From contig JAKPQT010000301.1 of assembly GCA_029555885.1 (NCBI GenBank), positions 1 through 22,608 of the forward strand: a stretch of DNA of 22,608 nt. Reading direction: 5' to 3'. Of this stretch, positions 1 to 6,238 are shown one piece after another (within the stretch, counting starts at the first letter, position 1; each line of letters starts with the position of its first letter). Made by a program: the position numbers and the translations under genes. The DNA comes from Chloroflexota bacterium. GTDB taxonomy: Bacteria; Chloroflexota; Anaerolineae; CG2-30-64-16. The notes under the pieces were generated by a model. That model was not told the origin of the DNA. It did not search any database and saw nothing but the letters and a program-made list of their open reading frames with translations.

Positions 1-158
1 AGGCGACGACGCTGGTGGCAGTCCTGTTCCTCGGCGGCGTGCAGTTGATTTCGCTCGGCATCATCGGGGAATACCTGGGGCGCATCTACGACGAGGTGAA
101 GGGCCGGCCGCTGTACATCGTGCGCGAGGCGCTGGGGTTCGGGGAGCAGGTTTCGTAG
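1..158 (+). CDS. C-terminal end of a membrane-anchored family 2 glycosyltransferase (partial)
   Basis: Only the last 51 codons are present, read in the frame beginning at base 3 and ending at TAG 156-158. The peptide contains a hydrophobic run and then [20 protein letters not shown]. That ending is typical of the DPM1/ArnC/GtrB-type GT2 enzymes, which move a sugar from a nucleotide donor onto polyprenyl phosphate and have two C-terminal membrane helices. What remains is the end of the second helix and the short cytoplasmic tail with the EYLGRIY signature. The catalytic GT-A domain lies outside the window. It converges on the WecA-like gene, which also acts on a lipid carrier, so a shared role in lipid-linked sugar formation is plausible but inferred. 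Confidence 0.85.
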   Translation, partial: ATTLVAVLFLGGVQLISLGIIGEYLGRIYDEVKGRPLYIVREALGFGEQVS

Positions 159-203
159 TCGTGCCAGACACTGTGTAAATGAAGCGATGAGATGCTCGCC
201 ACG

Positions 204-245
204 TGGGATTGATGGACAGGATTGACTGGATTTACAGGATTCCTT
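204..245. repeat. Dispersed GGATTGA/ACAGGATT-type repeat between convergent genes
   Basis: The spacer between the GT2 tail and the WecA-like gene holds a low-complexity block built from reiterated GATTGA, ACAGGATT and CTGGATTTACAGG units. It ends exactly at the TAA stop (244-246, minus strand) of the WecA-like gene. From memory, this type of sequence recurs in intergenic spaces of many environmental bacterial genomes. A related block with GATTACGCTGAT and GATTTACA units lies at 1370-1427. Its function is unknown, and it has no strong hairpin of its own. Confidence 0.6.
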
Positions 246-1314
246 ATGTGTTCCGATGTCCATTCGTGTATTTCCCGGCGGGCTGGCGGGAGGCCCAGAT
301 GAGCACGAGCAGGGCAGCCGCGCCGAGCACCGCGAGCGCAATGACCTTGTATAGCCGGTTTTCCAGGAGCAGCGCCAGCCCGCCGAACAGCGCGCAGAAG
401 GTGTAGTAGCTCAGCACAATCTGCCGCTGCGTGAAGCCGATGTCGAGCAGCCGGTGGTGCAGGTGGTCGCGGCCGTTGAACGCGGGATGGCCTTCGTGCC
501 GCCAGCGGTTGTAGATGAGCCACGCGACATCGAGGATGGGCAGGCCCATCGCCAGGAGGACGGTCGCGACCTTCGCGCCGCCGATGATGCCCAGCGCGGC
601 GACCGCCCACCCCAGGAAGTATGACCCCCCGCTCCCCATGAAGACCTTCGCCGGGTTGAAGTTGTAGGGCAGGAAGCCGAGCGTCGCGCCGACGAGCGCC
701 AGCGGCAGCAGCGCGACGCTGAACTGGCCCTCGCGGACCATGTGGATGGTGATGAAGCCCGCGACGATGCACGAGACGCCGGCGGCCAGCCCGTCCAGCC
801 CGTCGAGCCAGTTGACGGTGTTCATCATGCCGGTGAACCAGAAGATGGTCAGCAGGCCGACAACGGGCCAGGGGAAGATGATCTGCCCGTCAGCGAGCGG
901 GTTGTTGACGCGCTCGATGAAGATGGTGAACGCGATGGCAATCAGGCTGGAGAGGAATTGCCCGGCATACTGCGATTGGCTGTCTAGCTCCAGCCGGTCA
1001 TCTACGAGGCCGAACAGGAAGATGACCGTCGTGCCGACGAGCAGCCCGGTCAGGCGGGTCAGCTCGCCCGGATCCTGGCTGGGGGGGAACAGCGTGCGCG
1101 GCAGCGTCAGCGTCGCGAGGACGGCCAGCGTGAACCCGGCATACATCGCCACGCCGCCGGTGCGCGGCACGATGCCGCGGTGTCTGCGCCTGCCGCCGGG
1201 CCGGTCCTGCACGTCGAGAGAATGTCCCACGCGGCGGGCCAGCGGGGTGATGACCAACGCGATGGCGAACGCGATGGCGAAGACCAGGAGGTAACCGGGC
1301 AGGTACGCTTGCAT
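244..1314 (-). CDS. WecA/TagO-like polyprenyl-phosphate sugar-1-phosphate transferase
   Basis: This 356-residue multi-span inner-membrane protein belongs to the MraY/WecA superfamily, which transfers a HexNAc-1-phosphate from a UDP-sugar to undecaprenyl phosphate as the first step of surface polymer synthesis. Seen in the sequence: the Asp-Asp pair at 105-106 (VDDRLEL), NTVNWLDGLDGLA at 165-177, the NFNPAKVFMG loop at 218-227, and GRDHLHHRLLDIG at 281-293. The HLHHR form favours WecA/TagO over MraY. About ten hydrophobic segments run along the chain. The usual third aspartate in FMGD is serine here (FMGSGGS, S228). The start is the ATG at 1314, just before the first membrane helix; no clear ribosome site is visible. 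It lies 191 bases downstream of asnS on the same strand, across a repeat-filled gap. The donor sugar cannot be read from sequence. Confidence 0.9.
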   Translation of the reverse strand: MQAYLPGYLLVFAIAFAIALVITPLARRVGHSLDVQDRPGGRRRHRGIVPRTGGVAMYAGFTLAVLATLTLPRTLFPPSQDPGELTRLTGLLVGTTVIFLFGLVDDRLELDSQSQYAGQFLSSLIAIAFTIFIERVNNPLADGQIIFPWPVVGLLTIFWFTGMMNTVNWLDGLDGLAAGVSCIVAGFITIHMVREGQFSVALLPLALVGATLGFLPYNFNPAKVFMGSGGSYFLGWAVAALGIIGGAKVATVLLAMGLPILDVAWLIYNRWRHEGHPAFNGRDHLHHRLLDIGFTQRQIVLSYYTFCALFGGLALLLENRLYKVIALAVLGAAALLVLIWASRQPAGKYTNGHRNT

Positions 1315-1336
1315 GGGCGGCTCGGGTTCCGGACTG

Positions 1337-1496
1337 CCACAGAGGGCACAGAGGACACGGAGAATAGAACGCTGATTACGCTGATATGACTGATTTACAT
1401 GATCACTTTCTGATTATCTTGTAAATCGGTTTCATCAGGGCCAAGCGAAGCCTGGCACGTTATCGGCGGTCTCGGTGTCCTCTGTGCTCTCTGTGG
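1337..1496. repeat. Inverted CACAGAGG-type repeat filling the asnS to WecA-like gap
   Basis: The arms at 1337-1363 and 1470-1496 are 27 bases each and match as reverse complements except at two positions. They consist of CACAGAGG/CACGGAG units. Between them lies a second small hairpin, GATTTACA at 1392-1399 with TGTAAATC at 1420-1427. The right arm ends 9 bases from the asnS stop codon, so the structure would form at the 3' end of the asnS transcript. It has no T-tract and is not a classical intrinsic terminator. It could act as a transcript-end structure or be a non-autonomous repeat. Confidence 0.75.
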
Positions 1497-1505
1497 CTAA
1501 GGTAG

Positions 1506-2849
1506 TTACGGGCGCAGGCGGTTGAGCATGCGCGGGAAGGCGATGGTCTCGCGGATGTGGTCGAGCCCGCAAATCCAGGAGACCGTCCGCTCCACGCCCA
1601 GGCCGAAGCCGCTGTGCGGCGTCGAGCCGTAGCGGCGCAGGTCCACGTACCACTCGTACGCCTCGCGCGGCAGGCCGTGGCGGTCAATCGCGGCCAGCAG
1701 CACGTCCGGATCGCTCATGCGCTCGGACCCGCCGATGATTTCGCCGTAGCCTTCCGGAGCGAGCAGGTCCGACGAGCGGCAGACCTCCGGCCGGCCGGGT
1801 TCGGGCTCCATGTAGAAGGCCTTGACGGCAGTCGGGTAATGGTGGACGAAGACGGGCTTGTCGAACTGGCTGGCGATGTAGGTCTCGTGCGGGGCGCCGA
1901 AGTCGCCGCCCCATTCCATCGCGGGGACCGGCTCATCGTTCGGCGGGACGGTGACGCCCTCTGCCGCGGCCCGGTTGATCATCTCCACCGCTTCGTCGTA
2001 GCTGATGCGCGGGAAAGGCGGGATGATTTTTTCGAGGAAGCTGGTGTCACGCTCCAGCAGCTTGAGCTCGGCCGCGCGCTCGCGCAGTGTCGTCTGCACG
2101 ATGTAGCTGACGAACTGCTCCTCGATTTCGAGCAGGCCTTCGAGCTTGCAGAAGGCAATCTCCGGCTCGACCATCCAGAATTCCTGGAGATGGCGGCGGG
2201 TCTTGCTCTTCTCTGCGCGGAAGGTCGGGCCGAAGCAGTAGGTTCTGCCGACGGAGAAGATGTTGGCCTCGTTGTAGAGCTGGCCGGTCTGCGCAAGGAA
2301 GGCATCTTCGCCGTGAAAGTCCGTCTTGAACAGGGTGGTCGTCCCCTCTGCGGCGGAGGGCGTCAGGATGGGCGTGTCGACGAGAGTAAAGTCGTTGTTG
2401 TCCAGCCAGTCGCGGATGGCCTTGACGATGGTCGCGCGCACCCGCATGATGGCCCACTGGCGGTTCGAGCGGAGCCACAGGTGGCGGTGGTCCATCAGGA
2501 ACTCGACGCCGTGCTCCTTGAGGCCGATGGGGTATTCCGCCGACTCTTGCACGACCTCCAGGGCATTGACATCCAGCTCGTAGCCGCCGGGGATGCCGGG
2601 CGCGCGTTCGTCTGCGCGGACCGTGCCGGTGATGACCAGCGAGGACTCGATGGGCAGGCGTTTCGCCGCCTCGAACATCTCCTCGGACACATTGCCCTTG
2701 AAGACGACGGCCTGAATCACGCCGCTGCCATCGCGGACGCGCAGGAACTGGAGCTTGCCTTTGCCGGTCTTAAGTTGCAGCCACCCCTGGAGGGTGACCT
2801 GCTGGCCGATGTAGCCGGCGATCTTGTCGATACGGATGATGGGAGACAT
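1506..2849 (-). CDS. asnS: Asparaginyl-tRNA synthetase
   Basis: This 447-residue class IIb synthetase charges tRNA-Asn with asparagine in the cytoplasm. An N-terminal OB-fold anticodon-binding domain (about 1-105) contains [26 protein letters not shown]. The catalytic domain follows, with motif 2 at 210-213 (FRAE) and motif 3 at 414-421 (GFGLGVER). [10 protein letters not shown] at 343-352 and [17 protein letters not shown] at 362-378 are characteristic of AsnRS rather than AspRS. The length is normal for the bacterial/archaeal family. The ATG at 2849 is preceded by GGAG at 5-6 bases spacing. A convincing promoter lies about 30 bases upstream. The gene is divergent from mevalonate kinase. Its presence implies that Asn-tRNA is made directly and does not depend solely on amidotransfer. 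Confidence 0.97.
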   Translation of the reverse strand: MSPIIRIDKIAGYIGQQVTLQGWLQLKTGKGKLQFLRVRDGSGVIQAVVFKGNVSEEMFEAAKRLPIESSLVITGTVRADERAPGIPGGYELDVNALEVVQESAEYPIGLKEHGVEFLMDHRHLWLRSNRQWAIMRVRATIVKAIRDWLDNNDFTLVDTPILTPSAAEGTTTLFKTDFHGEDAFLAQTGQLYNEANIFSVGRTYCFGPTFRAEKSKTRRHLQEFWMVEPEIAFCKLEGLLEIEEQFVSYIVQTTLRERAAELKLLERDTSFLEKIIPPFPRISYDEAVEMINRAAAEGVTVPPNDEPVPAMEWGGDFGAPHETYIASQFDKPVFVHHYPTAVKAFYMEPEPGRPEVCRSSDLLAPEGYGEIIGGSERMSDPDVLLAAIDRHGLPREAYEWYVDLRRYGSTPHSGFGLGVERTVSWICGLDHIRETIAFPRMLNRLRP

Positions 2850-2885
2850 GCTTACTCCGAAGGTGGATGGCGCTGGTTTTCGCAG

Positions 2886-2914
2886 AGTATAACATCAACC
2901 GCGTCCGTTGTCAC
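2886..2914 (-). promoter_or_regulatory. Promoter of asnS: GTGACA, 17-base spacer, extended -10 TGTTATACT
   Basis: Read on the minus strand, GTGACA (2914-2909) matches five of six bases of the sigma-70 -35 consensus. A 17-base spacer separates it from TATACT (2891-2886), which is preceded by TGT to give an extended -10. The predicted start of transcription is near 2879, leaving a leader of about 30 bases with the GGAG ribosome site just before the asnS ATG at 2849. Confidence 0.75.
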
Positions 2915-3096
2915 AACCGTGATTGGTCGTAAGTGTCCAGCGCTACCTCATAACACAAGATCAGCACGCAAAAGCACCCCTACGGACCAGGAATCTATCC
3001 GAGACCGGCCAGAGCAATCTTGCTGGGGACTCCAGGGGACTTGTCGCAAACTGTCAGCGCGGCGTCAGGCTGCTACCAGCAGCGGTGCAGCGCGTA

Positions 3097-3105
3097 TGAT
3101 ATAAT
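3097..3105 (+). promoter_or_regulatory. Extended -10 (TGATATAAT) of mevalonate kinase, probably giving a leaderless mRNA
   Basis: A perfect TATAAT at 3100-3105 with TG one base upstream (3097-3098) forms an extended -10. No good -35 is visible at the expected distance. Only six bases separate the hexamer from the ATG at 3112, so the normal start of transcription would fall on or next to the A of the start codon. No ribosome binding site could fit. Confidence 0.7.
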
Positions 3106-3111
3106 GAACTC

Positions 3112-4047
3112 ATGGAACTGAGCGTCGGGCGCGCGGTGGGCAAGGTCATTCTGTGCGGGGAGCACGCGGTCGTGTACGGCCGGCCTGCGCTGGCCGTGCC
3201 CGTCACGCAGGTGCGCGCAGAGGCGGTCGTCGAGCCGGGGGAGCCGGGTGCAGGGTTGGTGCTGTGTGCGGCGGACCTGGGCGAGGAGGTTCGCCTGTCC
3301 GCCGCCGAGTCCGAGCACCCGCTGGCCGTTGCGACTCGCCTGGCGCTGGCACACCTCGGGATGGCCGAACCGGACTGGCGCGTGACCATCCGCTCGACCA
3401 TTCCCGTCGCCAGCGGGCTCGGCAGCGGGGCGGCGGTGTCCGCGGCCCTGGTGCGCAGCCTAGCATCCGCGGTTGGCCGAACCCTGCCGCCGGAGGATGT
3501 GTCGGCGCTGGCTTACGAGGTCGAGAAGCTGCACCACGGCACGCCGAGCGGCATCGACAATACGGTCATCGCGTACGAGCAGCCGGTTTACTTTGTGCGC
3601 GACCGGCCGCCGGAGCCCTTCGCCATCGGCAGCCCGTTTCGGTTGGCGATTGCCGACAGCGGCATCCGCAGCCCGACGCGCGTCGCAGTTGGGGATGTGC
3701 GCCGCGCGTGGGAGCAGGCACCGGCCCGCTACGAGGGGCTGTTTGACCAGATGGCGGCGGCGGTGGAGGCGGCGCGTATCGTGATTGCCGAGGGCCGGCC
3801 TGCCGAGTTGGGACCGCTCCTGGACGCTAACCATCTCCTGCTGCAGGAGATAGGCGTTTCCTGCGAGCGGCTCGATGCGCTGGCTGCGGCGGCGCGGGCG
3901 GCGGGGGCGCTGGGCGCCAAGCTGTCGGGCGGGGGCCGCGGGGGCAATCTGATCGCGCTTGTTGAGGATGATACTGCTGAGGCAGTGAGCGTCGCGCTGC
4001 GTGCAGCCGGGGCTCACCGGGTCATCTTGACGTCTGTCGGCAGGTAG
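3112..4047 (+). CDS. mvk: Mevalonate kinase (GHMP kinase)
   Basis: This 311-residue cytoplasmic GHMP-family kinase phosphorylates mevalonate with ATP in the mevalonate route to isopentenyl diphosphate. GKVILCGEHAVVYGRPALA at 10-28 is the signature that separates mevalonate kinase from homoserine, galacto- and phosphomevalonate kinases. The phosphate-binding loop is PVASGLGSGAA at 98-108. HHGTPSGIDN at 141-150 carries the likely catalytic Asp149. Motif 3 is KLSGGGRGGNLIAL at 270-283, where many family members have GAGGGG. The length is normal. The start is the ATG at 3112, six bases after a TATAAT, so the mRNA looks leaderless. No other mevalonate-pathway gene is in the window; the next gene is an unrelated membrane protein with its own promoter. 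Confidence 0.93.
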   Translation: MELSVGRAVGKVILCGEHAVVYGRPALAVPVTQVRAEAVVEPGEPGAGLVLCAADLGEEVRLSAAESEHPLAVATRLALAHLGMAEPDWRVTIRSTIPVASGLGSGAAVSAALVRSLASAVGRTLPPEDVSALAYEVEKLHHGTPSGIDNTVIAYEQPVYFVRDRPPEPFAIGSPFRLAIADSGIRSPTRVAVGDVRRAWEQAPARYEGLFDQMAAAVEAARIVIAEGRPAELGPLLDANHLLLQEIGVSCERLDALAAAARAAGALGAKLSGGGRGGNLIALVEDDTAEAVSVALRAAGAHRVILTSVGR

Positions 4048-4123
4048 AGGTTTTTTGAGGTCACCCAGGCCACCGGCGGCAGGCGAGGTCAGCCTGCGCC
4101 GAACCTTTTTGGCTCGGCAAACG

Positions 4124-4129
4124 TATAAT
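4124..4129 (+). promoter_or_regulatory. -10 element TATAAT upstream of the 4170 gene
   Basis: A perfect TATAAT lies 40 bases before the ATG at 4170, in an A/T-richer patch of an otherwise GC-rich spacer. There is no recognisable -35 and no TG extension. The predicted transcript start is near 4136, giving a leader of about 34 bases that contains the GGAGG ribosome site (4159-4163). An in-frame ATG also sits exactly at 4136; see the findings. Confidence 0.6.
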
Positions 4130-4169
4130 AAAGATATGCGTATAGCCTGGGTGTATCTGGAGGAGAAGG

Positions 4170-5333
4170 ATGATGGGCCAGCAGGCCGGACGTCGCGACG
4201 ACGACTGGCTCCCGAAGGTTTTGGTCGGGTTGAGTGTCGCGGCGAGTATCGCTAGAAGCATGCGCAATCAACGCAGGCGGCGTCAGTGGCAGCCGCTGCG
4301 CCGGCAGTCGCAGCCGGTCTCACCCTTCGGCGTGCTGTTCGTGCTCGTGGGGCTGTTCATCGCGTTCATCATCGCCATGTCCATCCTGGGCGGGCTGCTG
4401 AGCGCGTTGGGGAACGCGGCCGGTGGGCTGATGTGCCTGGCGCCACTGGCGCTCATGGTGTTTGCGCTGTGGGCGGTCAGGAAGGGCTCCACGACGAGCG
4501 GGCAGGCGCGCGACATCTATGCCGGCGAAACATGGACCGACAGCCGCGGTCAGACGGTGCAGGACATGACGCTGGACGACGGGCGGACGGCTGCGGGTCC
4601 GGTGGCTGCCCCGCAGGTCGGGGAACCGTTGCGCCGGACTGCGCCCGCGCCCGCCGTTCAGCCGCGGCGCGTGGCCGCAGTGGACCCCTATCCCGAGAAG
4701 AATGCTACGACGCCTGCCGAATACCGCCAGCGCGCCGTCTCCTACCGCCGGCGGATTCAGAGCGTTATTAAGAGCCGGCGGCCCGGTCCGCTGGCCGCGC
4801 GGCTGGCAAGCGTGCCGGAGAGCCTGAAAAGCTGGGAGGAGCGCGTCGGCCAACTGGCGGACCGGCTGTCGTTGTTCGAGAACGATGAATTGATCCGCCG
4901 GGACATCAAGGAAGTGCCCGCCCGCATCGGGCGGCTGGAGCGGCTCGTGGAATTGGAACTGGACCCGGAAATCCGGAGCCAGATGATGAAGACGCTGGCC
5001 GCCTACCGCGAGCAGCAGCGCCAGCTTGACCGACTGGCGCGCGTGATGCGCCGGACCCGGCTGAACCTGGACGACACGCTCGCCGCGATGGGGACGATTT
5101 ATTCCCAGGTGCAGGTCGTCAACGCGATGGATGTGGATGGCGTGACAGCCGAACGGATTGCCGGAGAGATCGACTCCGAGGTGAACCGGCTCAACGACCT
5201 GCTTTCGGCGTTGAGCGAGGTGAACCAGGCCACGGTCAGCGACGCGGCGGCGGCACCCGTTGAGCCCGAGTCGACCGGGGAAGACAACCTGGCCGCGCGG
5301 CGGGCGCGGCTGGAGCGCAGCGCGCGGCAGTAA
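4170..5333 (+). CDS. Unrecognised membrane protein with an Arg-rich head and coiled-coil tail
   Basis: I do not recognise a family for this 387-residue protein. Visible layout: a basic head with RNQRRRRQWQPLRRQ at 32-46; two hydrophobic segments at about 53-78 and 84-104 separated by a short Gly/Asn turn; a Pro/Ala-rich linker at about 140-180; and then a long helical, charge-rich region (about 183-355) with heptad-like Leu/Val spacing, including LIRRDIKEVPARIGRLERLV and later SEVNRLNDLLSALSEVN. It ends in an acidic/Arg tail. The layout suggests an inner-membrane hairpin presenting a cytoplasmic coiled coil. The ATG at 4170 follows GGAGG with six bases spacing; ATG 4173 is an alternative. The gene is transcribed with mevalonate kinase and thpR but from its own TATAAT. 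The function is unknown. Confidence 0.8.
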   Translation: MMGQQAGRRDDDWLPKVLVGLSVAASIARSMRNQRRRRQWQPLRRQSQPVSPFGVLFVLVGLFIAFIIAMSILGGLLSALGNAAGGLMCLAPLALMVFALWAVRKGSTTSGQARDIYAGETWTDSRGQTVQDMTLDDGRTAAGPVAAPQVGEPLRRTAPAPAVQPRRVAAVDPYPEKNATTPAEYRQRAVSYRRRIQSVIKSRRPGPLAARLASVPESLKSWEERVGQLADRLSLFENDELIRRDIKEVPARIGRLERLVELELDPEIRSQMMKTLAAYREQQRQLDRLARVMRRTRLNLDDTLAAMGTIYSQVQVVNAMDVDGVTAERIAGEIDSEVNRLNDLLSALSEVNQATVSDAAAAPVEPESTGEDNLAARRARLERSARQ

Positions 5334-5338
5334 GAGAA

Positions 5339-5370
5339 CCACGGAAGACAGGGAGCACACGGAAGCATCA
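5339..5370. repeat. CACGGAAG/CACAGAGG-type dispersed repeat after the 4170 gene
   Basis: Six bases after the TAA stop of the membrane-protein gene begins a block of CCACGGAAGACAGGGAGCAC units. It is recognisably related to the CACAGAGGGCACAGAGG arms at 1337-1363. It is single here, with no inverted partner nearby. Confidence 0.55.
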
Positions 5371-5381
5371 GGGGTCATGCA

Positions 5382-5438
5382 GGCGTTCTTCGACTGCGGG
5401 CGGCCAAATCTGCCTGGCCGCCCTCCGCTCAGAATGCC
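5382..5438 (-). repeat. Variable-centre palindromic repeat, copy A (minus orientation)
   Basis: On the minus strand this reads GCATTCTGAGCGGAGGGCG, then a centre, then CGCCCGCAGTCGAAGAA. The same end blocks occur at 16923-16989 with a different centre. The centre here forms a perfect nine-base-pair hairpin, GGGCGGCCA at 5398-5406 with TGGCCGCCC at 5415-5423 around an eight-base loop. It sits between the 4170 gene and thpR and could end transcription of the former, although no T-tract follows. Confidence 0.75.
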
Positions 5439-5476
5439 TGCAATTCGCCCATTGTTTACTGTTGCGCGGGGGAGCC

Positions 5477-6079
5477 ATGCCGGACCCGATACTTCGCACC
5501 TTTATTGCCATCGAGTTGGACGAGCCGCTGCGCGTGGCGTTGGCGGCGGTGCAGGCTAAGTTCAAGCGCCAGGCGCCGCCCGGGAGCGTCAAGTGGGTGG
5601 CGCCGGATGGCATCCACCTGACGCTCAAGTTCCTGGGCGATACGCCGGCCAGCCGTGCGGCGGAGATTGCCGCGGCGCTGGCGCGGGCGTGCGAGGGCAT
5701 CCCGCCGTTCGAGTTCACGGTCGAGGGCCGCGGCTGCTTCCCGAACACACGGCGCCCGCGGGTCATCTGGGTCGCAGTGCGCAGCCACGGGCCGTGGCTG
5801 GCGAAGCTGCAAGGCGCAGTGGAACGCTACGTGGCGCCGCTCGGCTGGCCCGAGGAGGAACGCGGCTTCTCCCCTCACCTGACGTTGGGACGCGTGGCGC
5901 GCAGCGCGAATCCTGCGGCTGAGACGGCAGTCGGCCGGATGGTGGAGCAGGCGGTGGTGGAGCAGATTGGCACGCAACGCGTGACTGCGGTCAGCCTGAT
6001 CAAGAGCGATCTGCGGCCCACGGGCGCGGTCTATACGACCCTGGTCACTGTGCCGCTGGAAGAGGAGATGGGGCTGTAG
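5477..6079 (+). CDS. thpR: RNA 2',3'-cyclic phosphodiesterase (LigT/ThpR, 2H family)
   Basis: This 200-residue cytoplasmic member of the 2H phosphoesterase superfamily opens 2',3'-cyclic phosphates to 2'-phosphates and was first described as a 2'-5' RNA ligase. Both catalytic HxT motifs are intact: HLTL at 47-50 and HLTL at 134-137. They are preceded by RTFIAIELDEPLR at 7-19 and followed by DLRPTGAVYTTL, both typical of ThpR. The length matches the family (about 180-200). I chose the ATG at 5477 because the conserved fold begins six residues later. A TTG at 5462 in the same frame is possible, since the GGGGGAG at 5468-5474 is too close to the ATG to be an ideal ribosome site. It is followed at 6091 by a palindrome array. 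Confidence 0.93.
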   Translation: MPDPILRTFIAIELDEPLRVALAAVQAKFKRQAPPGSVKWVAPDGIHLTLKFLGDTPASRAAEIAAALARACEGIPPFEFTVEGRGCFPNTRRPRVIWVAVRSHGPWLAKLQGAVERYVAPLGWPEEERGFSPHLTLGRVARSANPAAETAVGRMVEQAVVEQIGTQRVTAVSLIKSDLRPTGAVYTTLVTVPLEEEMGL

Positions 6080-6090
6080 GCGGCGGTTGG

Positions 6091-6237
6091 GCCTGCGGTT
6101 GCAAACCGCAGGCTGCCAGGCCAAGCGTGCCGAGGCACGCTACGATACCCAGTGGGCCAACCTGCTTCAGCAGGTTTCGGGTATCAGGCTGCGGTTTGCA
6201 ACCGCAGCCGTGGGCGGCACGGGGCACTCAAGTGCCC
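6091..6237. repeat. Array of five palindromes between convergent thpR and the Amt-like gene
   Basis: Five self-complementary units lie in 147 bases: 6091-6113 (10-bp stem), 6124-6141 (8-bp), 6144-6185 (outer 7-bp GATACCC stem enclosing AACCTGCT/AGCAGGTT at 6059+100 to 6176), 6187-6209 (10-bp) and 6222-6237 (7-bp GGGCACT). The first and fourth contain the same 19-base core, CTGCGGTTGCAAACCGCAG, in opposite orientation (6093-6111 and 6189-6207), so the middle units can sit inside a larger fold. The last palindrome ends one base before the stop codon of the Amt-like gene (6239-6241). The array may serve as a bidirectional transcript end. Confidence 0.8.
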
Positions 6238-6238
6238 A

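Noticed and set aside
2915..3096. A tRNA or small RNA gene in the asnS to mevalonate kinase gap
   Set aside because: I looked for a cloverleaf, a TTCRANY-type loop and a strong terminator on both strands and saw none; only short chance palindromes such as CTGCTACCAGCAG occur.
1557..3104. A 515-codon open frame on the plus strand, antisense to asnS
   Set aside because: It is a shadow of the GC-rich third positions of asnS. The asnS frame has clear synthetase motifs, whereas this one gives a low-complexity Asp/Val/Arg/Gly-rich peptide with no motif.
5462..5476. TTG 5462 as the start of thpR
   Set aside because: It is in frame but has no ribosome site, and the added RGGA residues are not part of the family fold; ATG 5477 was preferred. 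It is not fully excluded.
6091..6237. A CRISPR-like array
   Set aside because: The palindromes differ from one another, are not evenly spaced and have no unique spacers of constant length; no cas gene is present.
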